Assembly: GCA_964402115.1 (NCBI GenBank)
Contig: CAYOBW010000100.1
Span: forward strand, 1-23,942
Length of the DNA stretch: 23,942 nucleotides
Source: CAYOBW01 sp964402115
GTDB lineage: Bacteria; Verrucomicrobiota; Kiritimatiellia; UBA8416; CAYOBW01
Direction of reading: 5' to 3'
Each line of letters starts with the position of its first letter. The first letter of the stretch is position 1. The notes under the pieces were generated by a model. It had not been told where the DNA came from. It searched no databases and worked only from the letters and a program-made list of their open reading frames with translations. Below are positions 8,931-16,810 of this stretch, one piece after another. The translations under genes and the position numbers were made by a program.

Positions 8931-11636
8931 TCAATGCGCGGACGGGCCGCGCGTGAACGTGCTTTTGCCGGTGACTTCGCGAAGTTCGACGCGGAGGAAG
9001 CGCGTGGCGCTGTTGTGCGCGCCAAGGCCCAGGGCGGATGTGTCGCGCAGAAGCAGCGGAGGAGACAGGCTCATATCCCGATAATCGGTCGGCCAATTCG
9101 CAACGAGTCGATCGTCGAGGAAGGCCCTCAGACCGGACTTCCGGACTTCGATCCGCGACGTGTAGGCGCGGTCATTCTCCAGGTTGCGAGCCATGGCGAT
9201 GCGGTTGGCGCGCAAGCCGTTGCTCGCGTTGAGGCCATTGATGGCCTCGAACCCCATCCATTTGCCGTTCTTGCCAGCGAGACACCAGTCGAAGGCGCGA
9301 CCGCCGGCGGCAAGGATGTGCCAGATTGCGTCGTCGCCCGTCTGCCGGCTGAAGACGACGCGAAGATCGTACTCTTCCGGCGGCCGGCACGGGATCTGCA
9401 GTCGCGCAAACGCACAGGCATCCACAACCAACTGCCCGTCGACACGGGTCCACCGCCCACTGACGGCATCCTGTTGCGGATCGATCAAAGTCAGCAGGTC
9501 GATAGCGTCCGGCCAGGCGGTGTCGGGCATGGGGCTTGACGCAACCAGAACGGCCGTCGGCGGCTCCAATCCTCCAACCGCCGGGGCCAGGCACACACGA
9601 AGTCCCACCACGAAGTAGGACCGGTCGGCGAAGAAGTTGCCGCGGGACGCGCAGCGTGGATAGCCGACCGACCCCGTTACGAAGGCCCCGCCGCGCAGGA
9701 CCCGCTTGGCGAAGACACCCGGCTGATAGGCGACGCGCGCCCCATTCGTCTCGAAACCGTCCAGGCACCACTCGCCAACGTTGCCCAGCATGTCGGCCAG
9801 CCCGAAGCCGTTCCGTCCCCGCTCGCCGAAGAAGTCCACGGGCGAGACAAAGGCGAACGTGTCGCGCCCGTGGCCTTTGACCCAGTTCAGGCGGTCGGCG
9901 GCATCCTCCAGCGCTTCGCCCCACCAGAACGTGGTCTCGGCCCCCGCCCGGCACGCGTATTCCCACTCCACCTCGGTCGGCAGGCGGAACACGCGCCCCT
10001 CCGGCAAGCGTTTGGCCGCACGCGCCTCGACCGTCATCCACGTCGTGAAGGCCGTGGCGTCGTCCCAACTCACGCAGGTGACAGGGTGCGCGTCCTCCAC
10101 GGGAAAGCCGTAGTGCGGATCGCGCCAGCTCGCCCCCGGCGCCTGGCCTGAGGTCGACTGGCCAACTCGCCGTCCGGCATCCACGTATCCTTGTCTCTCG
10201 GCGGTGGTACGGTATCCCGTCGCATCCGCGAAGCGGCGCCACTGGCCCACCGTCACCTCCGTGCGCCCCAGCCAGAAGCCGGCCAGGATCCTGACCTTGC
10301 GGGGCTCCGCGCCCTCCAGGCTGGCGAGATCGTCCGACCCCAATCCATTCTGCACGGCGGCCGCCCGTTGCGCGGGGGTGCTGCCCAGCGGAAAATCGCC
10401 GGCCGGGATCCAGACCATCTCGCCGCCGACAGCATTGGTGAACGGTCCGCCAGGCAAGGGCGCGAACGTACGCGTCGCACCAATGGCGGGACCGGGCTTG
10501 ACGACCGGGACGGGGACGGGCGTCAGCTCCCGCGGCGCGGGCTGTGCGCGGGGCGGACGCCGGGCGTGCAGCGCAAGCCCGACCGCGGCAACCGCCAGGG
10601 CGAACAGCGCCGCTGCTGCGCCGAGCACGAGCGGGACGCGCGACTTCTTCACGGCGGCCGGTCTGGCGGATTCCACGGACGGCGCGGCGACCGGTGGCAC
10701 GGGGGTTGGCGCGTGAGAGCCCTTGACGACCACGCGCCGGGGGGGTGTGGCCTTCGCGGCCGCGAGGGCGACGGGGGAGGGCTTCTGGAGGGCCTCGCAC
10801 ACGCGGTAGAGCATGGCGACCAGATCGTCGTAGCTCGCCGGCCGCTGCGCGCGGTCGCGCGCCATCATCCGATCCACGGCGGCGGAGAGGAGCGGCGGGC
10901 ACTCCGGCCAGGCCTTGGCGAGCGAGGCGGGGGGAGCGGTCAGGTGCATGGCCATCACTGCCAGCGCGCTCTTGCCCTGGTACGGCGGATGACCGGCGAG
11001 CATATGGAAGAGTGTGCAGCCCAGGCTGTAAATGTCCGCCCGGAAGTCGATATCGGGCTCGGCATGGGCCTGCTCGGGGCTGATGTAGTGGGGCGTGCCC
11101 ATCGCCACGCCCGTCGAAGTCATGTGCGCTCCGCCCTCCCCCACGCGCTTGGCCAGTCCCAGGTCTCCCAGTTTCACCTCACCGTTGGTGGAGAGGAAAA
11201 TGTTGTCCGGCTTGATGTCGCGGTGAATGAGCCGCGCGGTGTTCCACGCGTACCGCAGCGCCTGCGCGATGTACAGCGCCACGGCCACCGCCTCGTGTGG
11301 CGGGATGCGCTGCTGCCGCTCGATCCGCGCCTGGAGCGTCTCGCCCTCGACGTACTCCATCGCGATGTAATGGGCGCCGTCATGCCGTCCCCCGGCATAG
11401 ACCTGCACGATGTTCGGATGGCTGAGCTTGGCCGCCGTCATGGCCTCGCGCTGGAAGCGCGCCACGTACTCGGCGTCCGCGGCGAGCTGTGGCGCCATCG
11501 TCTTCAGGGCCACCGCCCGGTCCAGCATCGTCTGCCGCGCCAGGTAGACCGACCCCATACCCCCGGCGCCCAGCTTCCGCTGCACCTCGAACCCGTCGAA
11601 CGCCTGGCCTTCGAGACTTTGCATCAGGCTCCCCAT
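8931..11636 (-). CDS. Transmembrane Ser/Thr protein kinase with FGE/sulfatase-modifying-factor-like and LamG-like C-terminal domains (901 aa)
   Basis: Hanks-type kinase at residues 12-280: glycine loop KLGAGGMGSVYLAR, Lys45 in AVALK, IHRDIKPDN (Asp140, Asn145), DLG at 158-160 (a common bacterial DFG variant), SPEQ and DIYSLG. All catalytic residues are present, so it should be active. A proline-rich linker is followed by one membrane helix (about 334-357). The region from about 405 to 685 is an FGE-sulfatase (SUMF1-like) fold: GEMVWIPAGDFPLGS, GRTEVTVGQWRRF, RLPTEVEWEYACRAG, LGNVGEWCLDGF, RVLRGGAF. Near the C-terminus (about 735-895) is a beta-sandwich-like region resembling LamG/DUF1080 domains. 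The kinase is cytoplasmic and the rest probably extracytoplasmic. ATG 11636 has GAAGGA about 5 nt upstream; a GTG at 11687 in frame lacks a clear site. The FGE part has a single Cys (RCASRG, about 662) rather than the Cys pair of true FGE, so a binding role is more likely than catalysis. Confidence 0.92.
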   Translation of the reverse strand: MGSLMQSLEGQAFDGFEVQRKLGAGGMGSVYLARQTMLDRAVALKTMAPQLAADAEYVARFQREAMTAAKLSHPNIVQVYAGGRHDGAHYIAMEYVEGETLQARIERQQRIPPHEAVAVALYIAQALRYAWNTARLIHRDIKPDNIFLSTNGEVKLGDLGLAKRVGEGGAHMTSTGVAMGTPHYISPEQAHAEPDIDFRADIYSLGCTLFHMLAGHPPYQGKSALAVMAMHLTAPPASLAKAWPECPPLLSAAVDRMMARDRAQRPASYDDLVAMLYRVCEALQKPSPVALAAAKATPPRRVVVKGSHAPTPVPPVAAPSVESARPAAVKKSRVPLVLGAAAALFALAVAAVGLALHARRPPRAQPAPRELTPVPVPVVKPGPAIGATRTFAPLPGGPFTNAVGGEMVWIPAGDFPLGSTPAQRAAAVQNGLGSDDLASLEGAEPRKVRILAGFWLGRTEVTVGQWRRFADATGYRTTAERQGYVDAGRRVGQSTSGQAPGASWRDPHYGFPVEDAHPVTCVSWDDATAFTTWMTVEARAAKRLPEGRVFRLPTEVEWEYACRAGAETTFWWGEALEDAADRLNWVKGHGRDTFAFVSPVDFFGERGRNGFGLADMLGNVGEWCLDGFETNGARVAYQPGVFAKRVLRGGAFVTGSVGYPRCASRGNFFADRSYFVVGLRVCLAPAVGGLEPPTAVLVASSPMPDTAWPDAIDLLTLIDPQQDAVSGRWTRVDGQLVVDACAFARLQIPCRPPEEYDLRVVFSRQTGDDAIWHILAAGGRAFDWCLAGKNGKWMGFEAINGLNASNGLRANRIAMARNLENDRAYTSRIEVRKSGLRAFLDDRLVANWPTDYRDMSLSPPLLLRDTSALGLGAHNSATRFLRVELREVTGKSTFTRGPSAH

Positions 11637-11726
11637 GTCGTCCTTCAAGACCGGCAAGCACGCGTCGCGAACGCCCCCCCGAGACACCTTGGAAGCTGCG
11701 AGCGATCCGCGCCCGCTGCCCGATCG

Positions 11727-12893
11727 TCAGGCTTCTCGCACTTCCGGAAACAACCCGCCCATGCCGTCCAGCACGGCCGCCAGCGGCACCGCTTCCACCC
11801 GGTCGGCCAGCTTGTAGCGCAGCGGACCGGGATAAACCACCGCGATCCGTTCCAGCTTCAAATCCTCCAGCGCGATCCGCATGGACGGCGTAAGCGCCGG
11901 GGCGTCCACGCGCTTGCACTCCACGCCATGCATCCGGCCTTGCTTGTGCAGCACGAGATCAATCTCCGCCCCCTGATGTGTCGCCCAGAAATAGGCCGCA
12001 TCCGGTTCGACGGACCGCAGGACTTCCTCCACCACGTAGCCTTCCCAGGAGGCTCCGCACTTGGGGTGTCGTTCCAGTTCGCCCTCGTTGCTGATGCCCA
12101 GCAGGTGATGGAGCAAACCGGTGTCATGGAAATAGACCTTGGGGGCTTTCACCTGCCGTTTCTTGAGGTTCGCATGCCAGGCCGGCAGTTGGCGCACCAT
12201 GAACAAATCGGCGAGCAGGTCCAGATAGCGCCGCACACTCGTCTCGCCCACGCCCAGCGAGCGCGCCGGTTCGGCCGCGTTCCAGATCTGCCCGTGGTAG
12301 TGGGCCACCATGCTCCAGAACCGGTGCAGCGTCAGGGCGGACGCGGCAATCCCCAGTTGCGGAACATCCCGTTCCAGAAACGTCTGTACAAAGTCCTGCC
12401 GCCAGCGAAACGATGACTCCTCGTCCTCCGCCAGGAACGAGAGCGGGAAACCGCCCCGCAGCCAGTGACGGGACTGGGCCGCCAGCCCCGCCTCGGCCAG
12501 CGAGAGGCCGCTCATCGGCACACGCTCGATCCGTCCGGCCAGCGACTCCGAAGATTGCCGCAACAGCGACGGCGAAGCGCTGCCCAGAATGAGGAACCGC
12601 GCCGGCAGTGGCACGCGGTCGGCCAGCACGCGCAACACAGGGAACAAGTCCGGCCGGCGTTGCACCTCGTCGATCACCACGATGCCCCGCAGGTTCTCCA
12701 GCGCCGACATCGGTTCCGCCAGTCGTGCGAGATGGCGTGGATTCTCCAAGTCGAAATAGCCCGGCGCCTCCGGCGGCACAATTTGCCGCGCCAGCGTGGT
12801 CTTGCCGCACTGCCGCGGGCCGAGCAAAGCCACCACCCGGCTCCTCTTCAGGGCCTGCCGCACCCTCAACATCAGTTGGGTTCTGGCAATCAC
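11727..12893 (-). CDS. AAA ATPase with C-terminal DUF4143 domain (388 aa)
   Basis: Stand-alone P-loop ATPase of the AAA_14/DUF4143 family. Walker A is GPRQCGKTT (about residues 25-33), Walker B is GIVVIDEVQ (about 69-77), and the sensor-like LILGSASPSLL follows. The C-terminal half (about 190-345) carries DUF4143 features such as YLDLLADLFMVRQLPAW, KVYFHDTGLLHHLLG, and a PD-(D/E)XK-like stretch EIDLVLHKQG...HGVECKR near 298-320. The family is widespread and its role is poorly defined; a toxin-antitoxin or mobile-element association has been proposed for relatives. The start is GTG 12893, with AGGA about 9 nt upstream; no ATG in this frame is upstream of the Walker A. It ends 90 bp before the kinase and is separated by 150 bp from EpsI, so it looks like an independent insertion between two larger loci. 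Confidence 0.9.
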   Translation of the reverse strand: MIARTQLMLRVRQALKRSRVVALLGPRQCGKTTLARQIVPPEAPGYFDLENPRHLARLAEPMSALENLRGIVVIDEVQRRPDLFPVLRVLADRVPLPARFLILGSASPSLLRQSSESLAGRIERVPMSGLSLAEAGLAAQSRHWLRGGFPLSFLAEDEESSFRWRQDFVQTFLERDVPQLGIAASALTLHRFWSMVAHYHGQIWNAAEPARSLGVGETSVRRYLDLLADLFMVRQLPAWHANLKKRQVKAPKVYFHDTGLLHHLLGISNEGELERHPKCGASWEGYVVEEVLRSVEPDAAYFWATHQGAEIDLVLHKQGRMHGVECKRVDAPALTPSMRIALEDLKLERIAVVYPGPLRYKLADRVEAVPLAAVLDGMGGLFPEVREA

Positions 12894-13043
12894 AGGAAAA
12901 TCCTACCATGAAAATCCTTCACGATGACAAGGAATTTCTTGGCATGCATGCAAACATTTTACCGGGCACAACTTGCGCCTGGCAGAGTGAACGGAGGGGA
13001 AGGGAGGCAGCCCGCTGCGCAAGAGGGCGGAGGAGCGCGGACG
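12894..13043. other. 150-bp intergenic region between EpsI and the ATPase, with an AT-rich leader
   Basis: No ORF. The part next to the ATPase (about 12895-12965) is clearly AT-richer than its surroundings and probably holds the ATPase promoter. On the minus strand TTGTCA resembles a -35 box, but the best -10 candidate (TAGGAT) is 19 bp away. AGGATTTTC is repeated twice just before the GTG. GCATGCATGC (12942-12951) is a perfect 10-bp palindrome. CTTGCGC and GCGCAAG form a 7-bp inverted repeat around a roughly 40-nt loop in the half nearer EpsI; no T-run accompanies it. Confidence 0.4.
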
Positions 13044-13778
13044 CTACTCGGCCAGCAGGGGGTGGAGGTCGGCCAGGAAGGCCTGAAGGCGGGCGATGTG
13101 GGCGTCCGATGCGTCGTCGCGGCCCGTGCTGATGGCCACGTAGGCCCAGCGCCGGCGGACGTTGCGGACGAGGTTGTCCCACGCCATCCAGAAGAGGCGG
13201 GTGAAGTGCGAGGGGGTCTCGCGGCCGTGCGTGACGAACCAGTAGGCGTAGGCCTGGGCGCCGTCGTCGTCTTCGCGCGCGGGCTTCAGATCGAGCACCT
13301 GCAAGGCGAGCGGCATACGTCCCGGCAGCGGCACGGCCACCTCGCGCTCGCGCACGATCTGCTGCCCCTGGCTGACCAGGCACACCTGCGGGCGGTGAAT
13401 GCTCTGCCGCTCGCCGCCGGTCATGACCACCGTGACGACGAACCGCCCCTCGCCGGCCACGTACTCCTTGCGCAGGATCACCGTGTCCGCCGGCAGCAGG
13501 GCTTTCTCGGCGGGCGATTCGTTGGCCAGCGCCCCCCCGCAAACCTTGCAGGCACGGGCTGATCCAAGCTCCGTGGCGCGATAGGCCCGCCCGGCGCACT
13601 GTTCGTTCAGGCAGTAGAGGATGTCGACCCCGGCATAGTCGCCGACGCGGTCGGGCAGCCGCTCGCGCAGACCGACCCGGTCGTCGTAGCGGGGCGCCGG
13701 CAACCAGGCCAGCGCGCCGATTTCGGCGAGCAGCAGGGCGAGGAGCAGGCCCTGGCGGGCATGGCGGCACGGGCTCAT
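13044..13778 (-). CDS. epsI: Exosortase-associated EpsI/DUF3485 family protein with a Cys4 cluster (244 aa)
   Basis: Partner protein of the exosortase immediately upstream; the ATG at 13778 overlaps the exosortase stop as ATGA, implying translational coupling. An N-terminal signal or membrane segment (about 10-27) is followed by a periplasmic domain. The hallmark IHRPQVCL (about 127-134, Cys133) corresponds to the conserved H-x-P-x-x-C of DUF3485. The GRETPSHFTRLFWMAWDNL stretch fits the family's C-terminal half. EpsI proteins act with exosortases in surface-protein sorting and exopolysaccharide export; the exact reaction is unclear. Unusual: Cys56, Cys61, Cys77 and Cys80 form CX4C-X15-CX2C, looking like a zinc-ribbon or disulfide knuckle inserted before the usual domain. 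Length is close to that of ordinary EpsI proteins. Confidence 0.85.
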   Translation of the reverse strand: MSPCRHARQGLLLALLLAEIGALAWLPAPRYDDRVGLRERLPDRVGDYAGVDILYCLNEQCAGRAYRATELGSARACKVCGGALANESPAEKALLPADTVILRKEYVAGEGRFVVTVVMTGGERQSIHRPQVCLVSQGQQIVREREVAVPLPGRMPLALQVLDLKPAREDDDGAQAYAYWFVTHGRETPSHFTRLFWMAWDNLVRNVRRRWAYVAISTGRDDASDAHIARLQAFLADLHPLLAE

Positions 13779-14716
13779 GGCGCCGCACCCCCCGCCTGCC
13801 GCCGCCGGCGCGCCGGCAGACGGTGCAGCAGCGTGTCCGCCGCCGCGAGCAGCGTAATCGACAGGAAGAACACCACGTAGCCCGAGTAGTCGTGGTAGAC
13901 CTTCAGCCCGAACTCCTTGCCGAACAGCTGGGCGGCCAGCGCCACGGTGACGATGCGGAACGTGTTGCTCAACATGGCCAGCGGCACGGCCAGCAGGAAC
14001 AGCGCCCACTTGCGCGCGAAGGTCGGCTGCGACAGGTAGGCGTAGGGCGCCGCCAGGGCGGTCATCACGAAGAGCGACCGCAGGCCGCTGCACGGGTCGG
14101 CCACGTCGAAGCTGAAGCCGCCGCCGACGGCGGAGTAGATCGCCGTGCCCTGGCGCTCCGCGGCCAGGCCCAGCCCGTTCAGCAGCCACGCGGCCAGCAC
14201 GCTGGAGAAGAGGCGCAGCTGGAACGTGAAGTAGACGAGCACGTAGGCGGTGAAGCTCAGGAACAGATACGCGCACGGAAACAGCAGCAAGCGCCCGACG
14301 GCCCACCCGTAGAGGTAGGTGGGCAGCCCCCACAGGAGCCCGACGAGCGCCACGAGCGAAAGGCGCGGTTGCTGCGCGCGGTAGGCGGCCAGGTGCAGCG
14401 CCAGCGCGCCCAGCACCACGACCAGGCCCAGCCGGCTCACGCCGCGCGGCGCCTCCGCCAGGCGGCGCCACTGCCACACCACGAGACCGCCGCTCACCAG
14501 CGGAATCAGCCAGCCGTGCGAGAAGTCCCCTCCCCGCACGAGGAGCTGCCGCCCGAGCCAGACGAAAAGCGACCGGCTGTCGTGCGTCACGTCGGAGGCG
14601 TTCCCCCAGAAGTGGAACAGCGCGCCCCAGGCAGCCGCGATCAGCAACCCCAGCGCCAGGGAGACGCGGTCGGGCGCCGGCGCGGGGGCGGCGGCTGTTG
14701 ACGATTGAGCATCCAT
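13775..14716 (-). CDS. Exosortase family membrane cysteine transpeptidase (313 aa)
   Basis: Integral membrane enzyme that recognises C-terminal sorting tails (PEP-CTERM-like) and processes exported proteins at the cytoplasmic membrane. All signature residues are present: DFSHGWLIP (about 64-72), the catalytic Cys209 in ADPCSGLRSL, Arg254 in LSNTFRIV, and His275 in VYHDYSGY. About eight hydrophobic segments span residues 16-295; the tail ends in a basic stretch PARRRR. Length is normal for the family. I cannot assign an Xrt subclass by eye. ATG 14716 is directly preceded by a heptamer array (14722-14749) rather than by an ordinary leader, so the repeat unit AGAAG or AGAGG may have to serve as the ribosome binding site. 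It follows a glycosyltransferase gene by 33 bp and overlaps EpsI by 4 bp. No PEP-CTERM-like substrate is seen in this window. Confidence 0.92.
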   Translation of the reverse strand: MDAQSSTAAAPAPAPDRVSLALGLLIAAAWGALFHFWGNASDVTHDSRSLFVWLGRQLLVRGGDFSHGWLIPLVSGGLVVWQWRRLAEAPRGVSRLGLVVVLGALALHLAAYRAQQPRLSLVALVGLLWGLPTYLYGWAVGRLLLFPCAYLFLSFTAYVLVYFTFQLRLFSSVLAAWLLNGLGLAAERQGTAIYSAVGGGFSFDVADPCSGLRSLFVMTALAAPYAYLSQPTFARKWALFLLAVPLAMLSNTFRIVTVALAAQLFGKEFGLKVYHDYSGYVVFFLSITLLAAADTLLHRLPARRRRQAGGAAP

Positions 14717-14721
14717 GGTTA

Positions 14722-14749
14722 CTGACTTCTGACTTCTAACCTCTGACCT
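14722..14749. repeat. Tandem heptamer array, four units, filling the gap before the exosortase start
   Basis: Plus-strand units CTGACTT, CTGACTT, CTAACCT and CTGACCT follow one another with exact 7-nt period. They begin 6 nt upstream of ATG 14716 and end against the TAG stop (14750-14752) of the preceding glycosyltransferase, so the array makes up almost the whole gap. Confidence 0.85.
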
Positions 14750-15910
14750 CTAGCTTCCGCCCTGACCAGGCCGGTTTCCTGCCAGGAACGCATCGTACCC
14801 GATCAGGGGCTGCTTGTGGAGCATCCGCGTGAACAGATCCTCGTAGAAGGCGGTGATCCACTCCCAGTTGTAGTAGCGCTCGATCCGCTGTCGCACCCGC
14901 CCGCGCATGGCTGCGACGGCGGCGGGGTCGGCGCTGAGTTGGGTCAGCATCGCGGCCAGCCTTTCCTCGGGCCGATCCTCGGCGAACGCACAACCGAAGT
15001 CCTGGATGACCTCGCGATTGACCAGGCTGCCGCGCACCAGCACGGCGTTGCCAAAGCCCATCTGGTCGAGCAGGGCCGGGCGCGTGCCGTTGATGCCGGA
15101 GGGCTGCACATAGAGGTAGGCGTGGGAGCTCAGCTGCGCGTAGTCGCGGCCGAAGGCGTAGCCCGTGAAAACCACGCGATCGTCCGCCAGCCCGCGCAGG
15201 GTCTGCTTGAACGCCTCGGCATAAGGCGCGTCGCCGACGATGACCAGCCGCAGGTCGGTGTGCACGCGCCGCCAGGCCTGCAGGAGAAGCTCCAGCGCGT
15301 TCTCGGGCACGAGCCGCCCGACGAATAGGACGTACCGGCGCGGCGCGAGCCCGAAGCGCGCAAGCGCCTCCGTGCCGTCGTCGCGCTGCACGTTGGCCCC
15401 GTACGGCACGAAAATGGACTCGACCCCCAGCCGCTCGCGGTACCGATCGCGGATGCCGATGGCGTCGGCGATGAGCACCCCCGCCGTCCGCGTGGCGATC
15501 CACTCGCACCGTTTCTGGTACCACCGGGCGAACGCGCCCCACTTCTCGCGCGCCCAGTCCTCGCCATCCACGTTCAGCAACGTCCGCGCGCCGCCGAGCC
15601 GTGCCAGCCAGACCAGCGGGCTGTTGCCGACAATGCAATAGTACGCGATGTCGTAGCGCCGCGTCAGGGCGTGCAGGGAAGACAGCAGCGTGTGAGTGAT
15701 CGTGTCGAGGTGCTTGGTCGGCAGCGAAGGCAGTGTGACGAGGCGCACCCCCTGGTACGTGCCCCGCACATCGCGGATGAAGTGCGCGCGGTTGTAGACG
15801 GTCACCTCGTGGCCGCGCCGGGCCAGGCGGACTGCCAGCTGCTCGTAGAAGGTCTCGAAGCCGCTGTACCGCGCGGGAATGCCGCGGGACCCGATGAGGG
15901 CGATGCGCAT
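14750..15910 (-). CDS. Glycosyltransferase, DUF1972/rhamnosyltransferase-like, GT-B fold (386-387 aa)
   Basis: Transfers a sugar from an activated donor during surface-glycan assembly on the cytoplasmic side. The N-terminus MRIALIGSRGIPARYSGFE is the hallmark of DUF1972-type glycosyltransferases and fixes the start at ATG 15910, although the open frame continues 29 codons upstream with a Pro/Ala/Arg-rich stretch. The GT4-like C-terminal half starts near 190 (YVLFVGRLVPEN), with VIVGDAPYAEAF, VVFTGYAF, and the donor-site region LYVQPSGINGTRPALLDQMGFG. The glutamate of the usual EX7E pair is not clearly kept at its first position (SGINGTRP instead of E-P-F/E-G-F), as in other DUF1972 proteins. 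The leader has only GGAAAG about 13 nt away, a weak ribosome site. It precedes the exosortase by 33 bp. Donor and acceptor cannot be read from the sequence. Confidence 0.88.
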   Translation of the reverse strand: MRIALIGSRGIPARYSGFETFYEQLAVRLARRGHEVTVYNRAHFIRDVRGTYQGVRLVTLPSLPTKHLDTITHTLLSSLHALTRRYDIAYYCIVGNSPLVWLARLGGARTLLNVDGEDWAREKWGAFARWYQKRCEWIATRTAGVLIADAIGIRDRYRERLGVESIFVPYGANVQRDDGTEALARFGLAPRRYVLFVGRLVPENALELLLQAWRRVHTDLRLVIVGDAPYAEAFKQTLRGLADDRVVFTGYAFGRDYAQLSSHAYLYVQPSGINGTRPALLDQMGFGNAVLVRGSLVNREVIQDFGCAFAEDRPEERLAAMLTQLSADPAAVAAMRGRVRQRIERYYNWEWITAFYEDLFTRMLHKQPLIGYDAFLAGNRPGQGGS

Positions 15911-16063
15911 GGGTTCGTGTGCTTTCCGGGTTCCGGCCGGCGCCGGCGCCCTACTCCGCCTCCAGCCAGGCGCGGGCGCGAAAGACTTGCCGGGCACGCT
16001 CTGCCGAAGCCTCGCACCGGACTAAACAGAGGCCTGCACGCCGCGCGCAGGCTACCCCCCCCA
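15911..16063. other. Gap between the methyltransferase and the DUF1972 glycosyltransferase
   Basis: No separate gene. It contains the stem-loop at 16032-16052 and a 12-bp palindrome GGCGCCGGCGCC at 15939-15950, about 29-40 nt upstream of the glycosyltransferase ATG. The palindrome could be an operator or chance in such GC-rich DNA. Confidence 0.35.
16032..16052 (-). terminator. Candidate weak terminator after the methyltransferase
   Basis: Twelve nt past the methyltransferase stop, minus-strand GCCTGC and GCAGGC form a 6-bp stem with a 9-nt loop, followed by CTCTGTTT. The T-run is short, so it may only attenuate read-through to the glycosyltransferase. Confidence 0.35.
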
Positions 16064-16753
16064 CTAGCGTGCCAAAGCCTCTGCAGGCCATCCCCCGCCC
16101 ACGGCCGTGTACGATTTCACCAACCCGCCCAGCCGCTCGCGGACCAACCGCGCCCCCGGAAACAGCGCACGCATGTCGCCCGCCCCGAGCAGGATCGTCG
16201 AATCCGACACCTCGGCGCACGCCCGCAGGGTCGGACCGCGAGGAAAGTAGTGGATGCGGCCGGTGCGAATCAAGAGCGCACGCACGCCGCGCGGCAGGAA
16301 CTGAAACAGGGGGAGGTGGCAGTGCGGCTCGATGGGAAACCACTTGGCCGGCGTTTGCACGTAGTAGCGCCGCCCGACGCGCCGCACCTCGGCGGCCATC
16401 CGCTGCTGGCCGGCCCGCGAACCCATGTGCTCGATCACGGAGTTGGAGAAGACGACGTCGAACGCCCCGCCGGCAAACGGCAGCGCCCGGGCATCGCCCG
16501 CCAGGCTGGCGAACCCGCTTGCCCCGGGCGGCAGCGGCACCGCGGACAGGTTGAGCAACGTGACCCGGTAGCGATCCGGCGGCAGCAGCCCCATCGTGCG
16601 CCAGTAGTGGTACGTGCCGCCGACGTCCAGAAGCGTGACGGGCGTGGTTGAGACCGGCAACGTCTCCAGCAACGCGCGAAAGAGCACCGCGCGCCGCCGG
16701 CGCACCCGGTTGATCCAGGCGTCCGGATCGTCGTAGTTCAGCCATCCGCCCAT
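16064..16753 (-). CDS. Class I SAM-dependent methyltransferase (229 aa)
   Basis: Rossmann-fold methyltransferase, probably acting on a sugar or other intermediate of the surface-glycan pathway. Motif I is LLDVGGTYHYW (41-51), a variant of the usual DxGxGxG often seen in polysaccharide-cluster methyltransferases. GDARALPFAGGAFDVVFSNS (about 86-105) covers the acidic loop and motif IV, followed by VIEHM. QTPAKWFPIEPHCHLPLF (about 133-150) is typical of this methyltransferase type. The start ATG 16753 has AGAGGA about 5 nt upstream, a good site. It lies 57 bp after the beta-helix gene and 153 bp before the next glycosyltransferase. Substrate unknown. Confidence 0.88.
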   Translation of the reverse strand: MGGWLNYDDPDAWINRVRRRRAVLFRALLETLPVSTTPVTLLDVGGTYHYWRTMGLLPPDRYRVTLLNLSAVPLPPGASGFASLAGDARALPFAGGAFDVVFSNSVIEHMGSRAGQQRMAAEVRRVGRRYYVQTPAKWFPIEPHCHLPLFQFLPRGVRALLIRTGRIHYFPRGPTLRACAEVSDSTILLGAGDMRALFPGARLVRERLGGLVKSYTAVGGGWPAEALAR

Positions 16754-16810
16754 ATTTTCCTCTGGTCGCCTGCGCCAGGCACTTCTGCTGCCAGGTTATG
16801 GCGACAGCCG

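Noticed and set aside
10191..12416. 741-codon plus-strand open frame
   Set aside because: Runs antisense across two well-supported genes (kinase and ATPase) and has no family signal.
11727..12893. ATPase/DUF4143 gene as part of an insertion sequence
   Set aside because: No terminal inverted repeats, target duplication or transposase found around it.
13044..14477. 477-codon open frame covering EpsI and half of the exosortase
   Set aside because: Its first part is an out-of-frame reading of the exosortase; only the part from 13778 is real.
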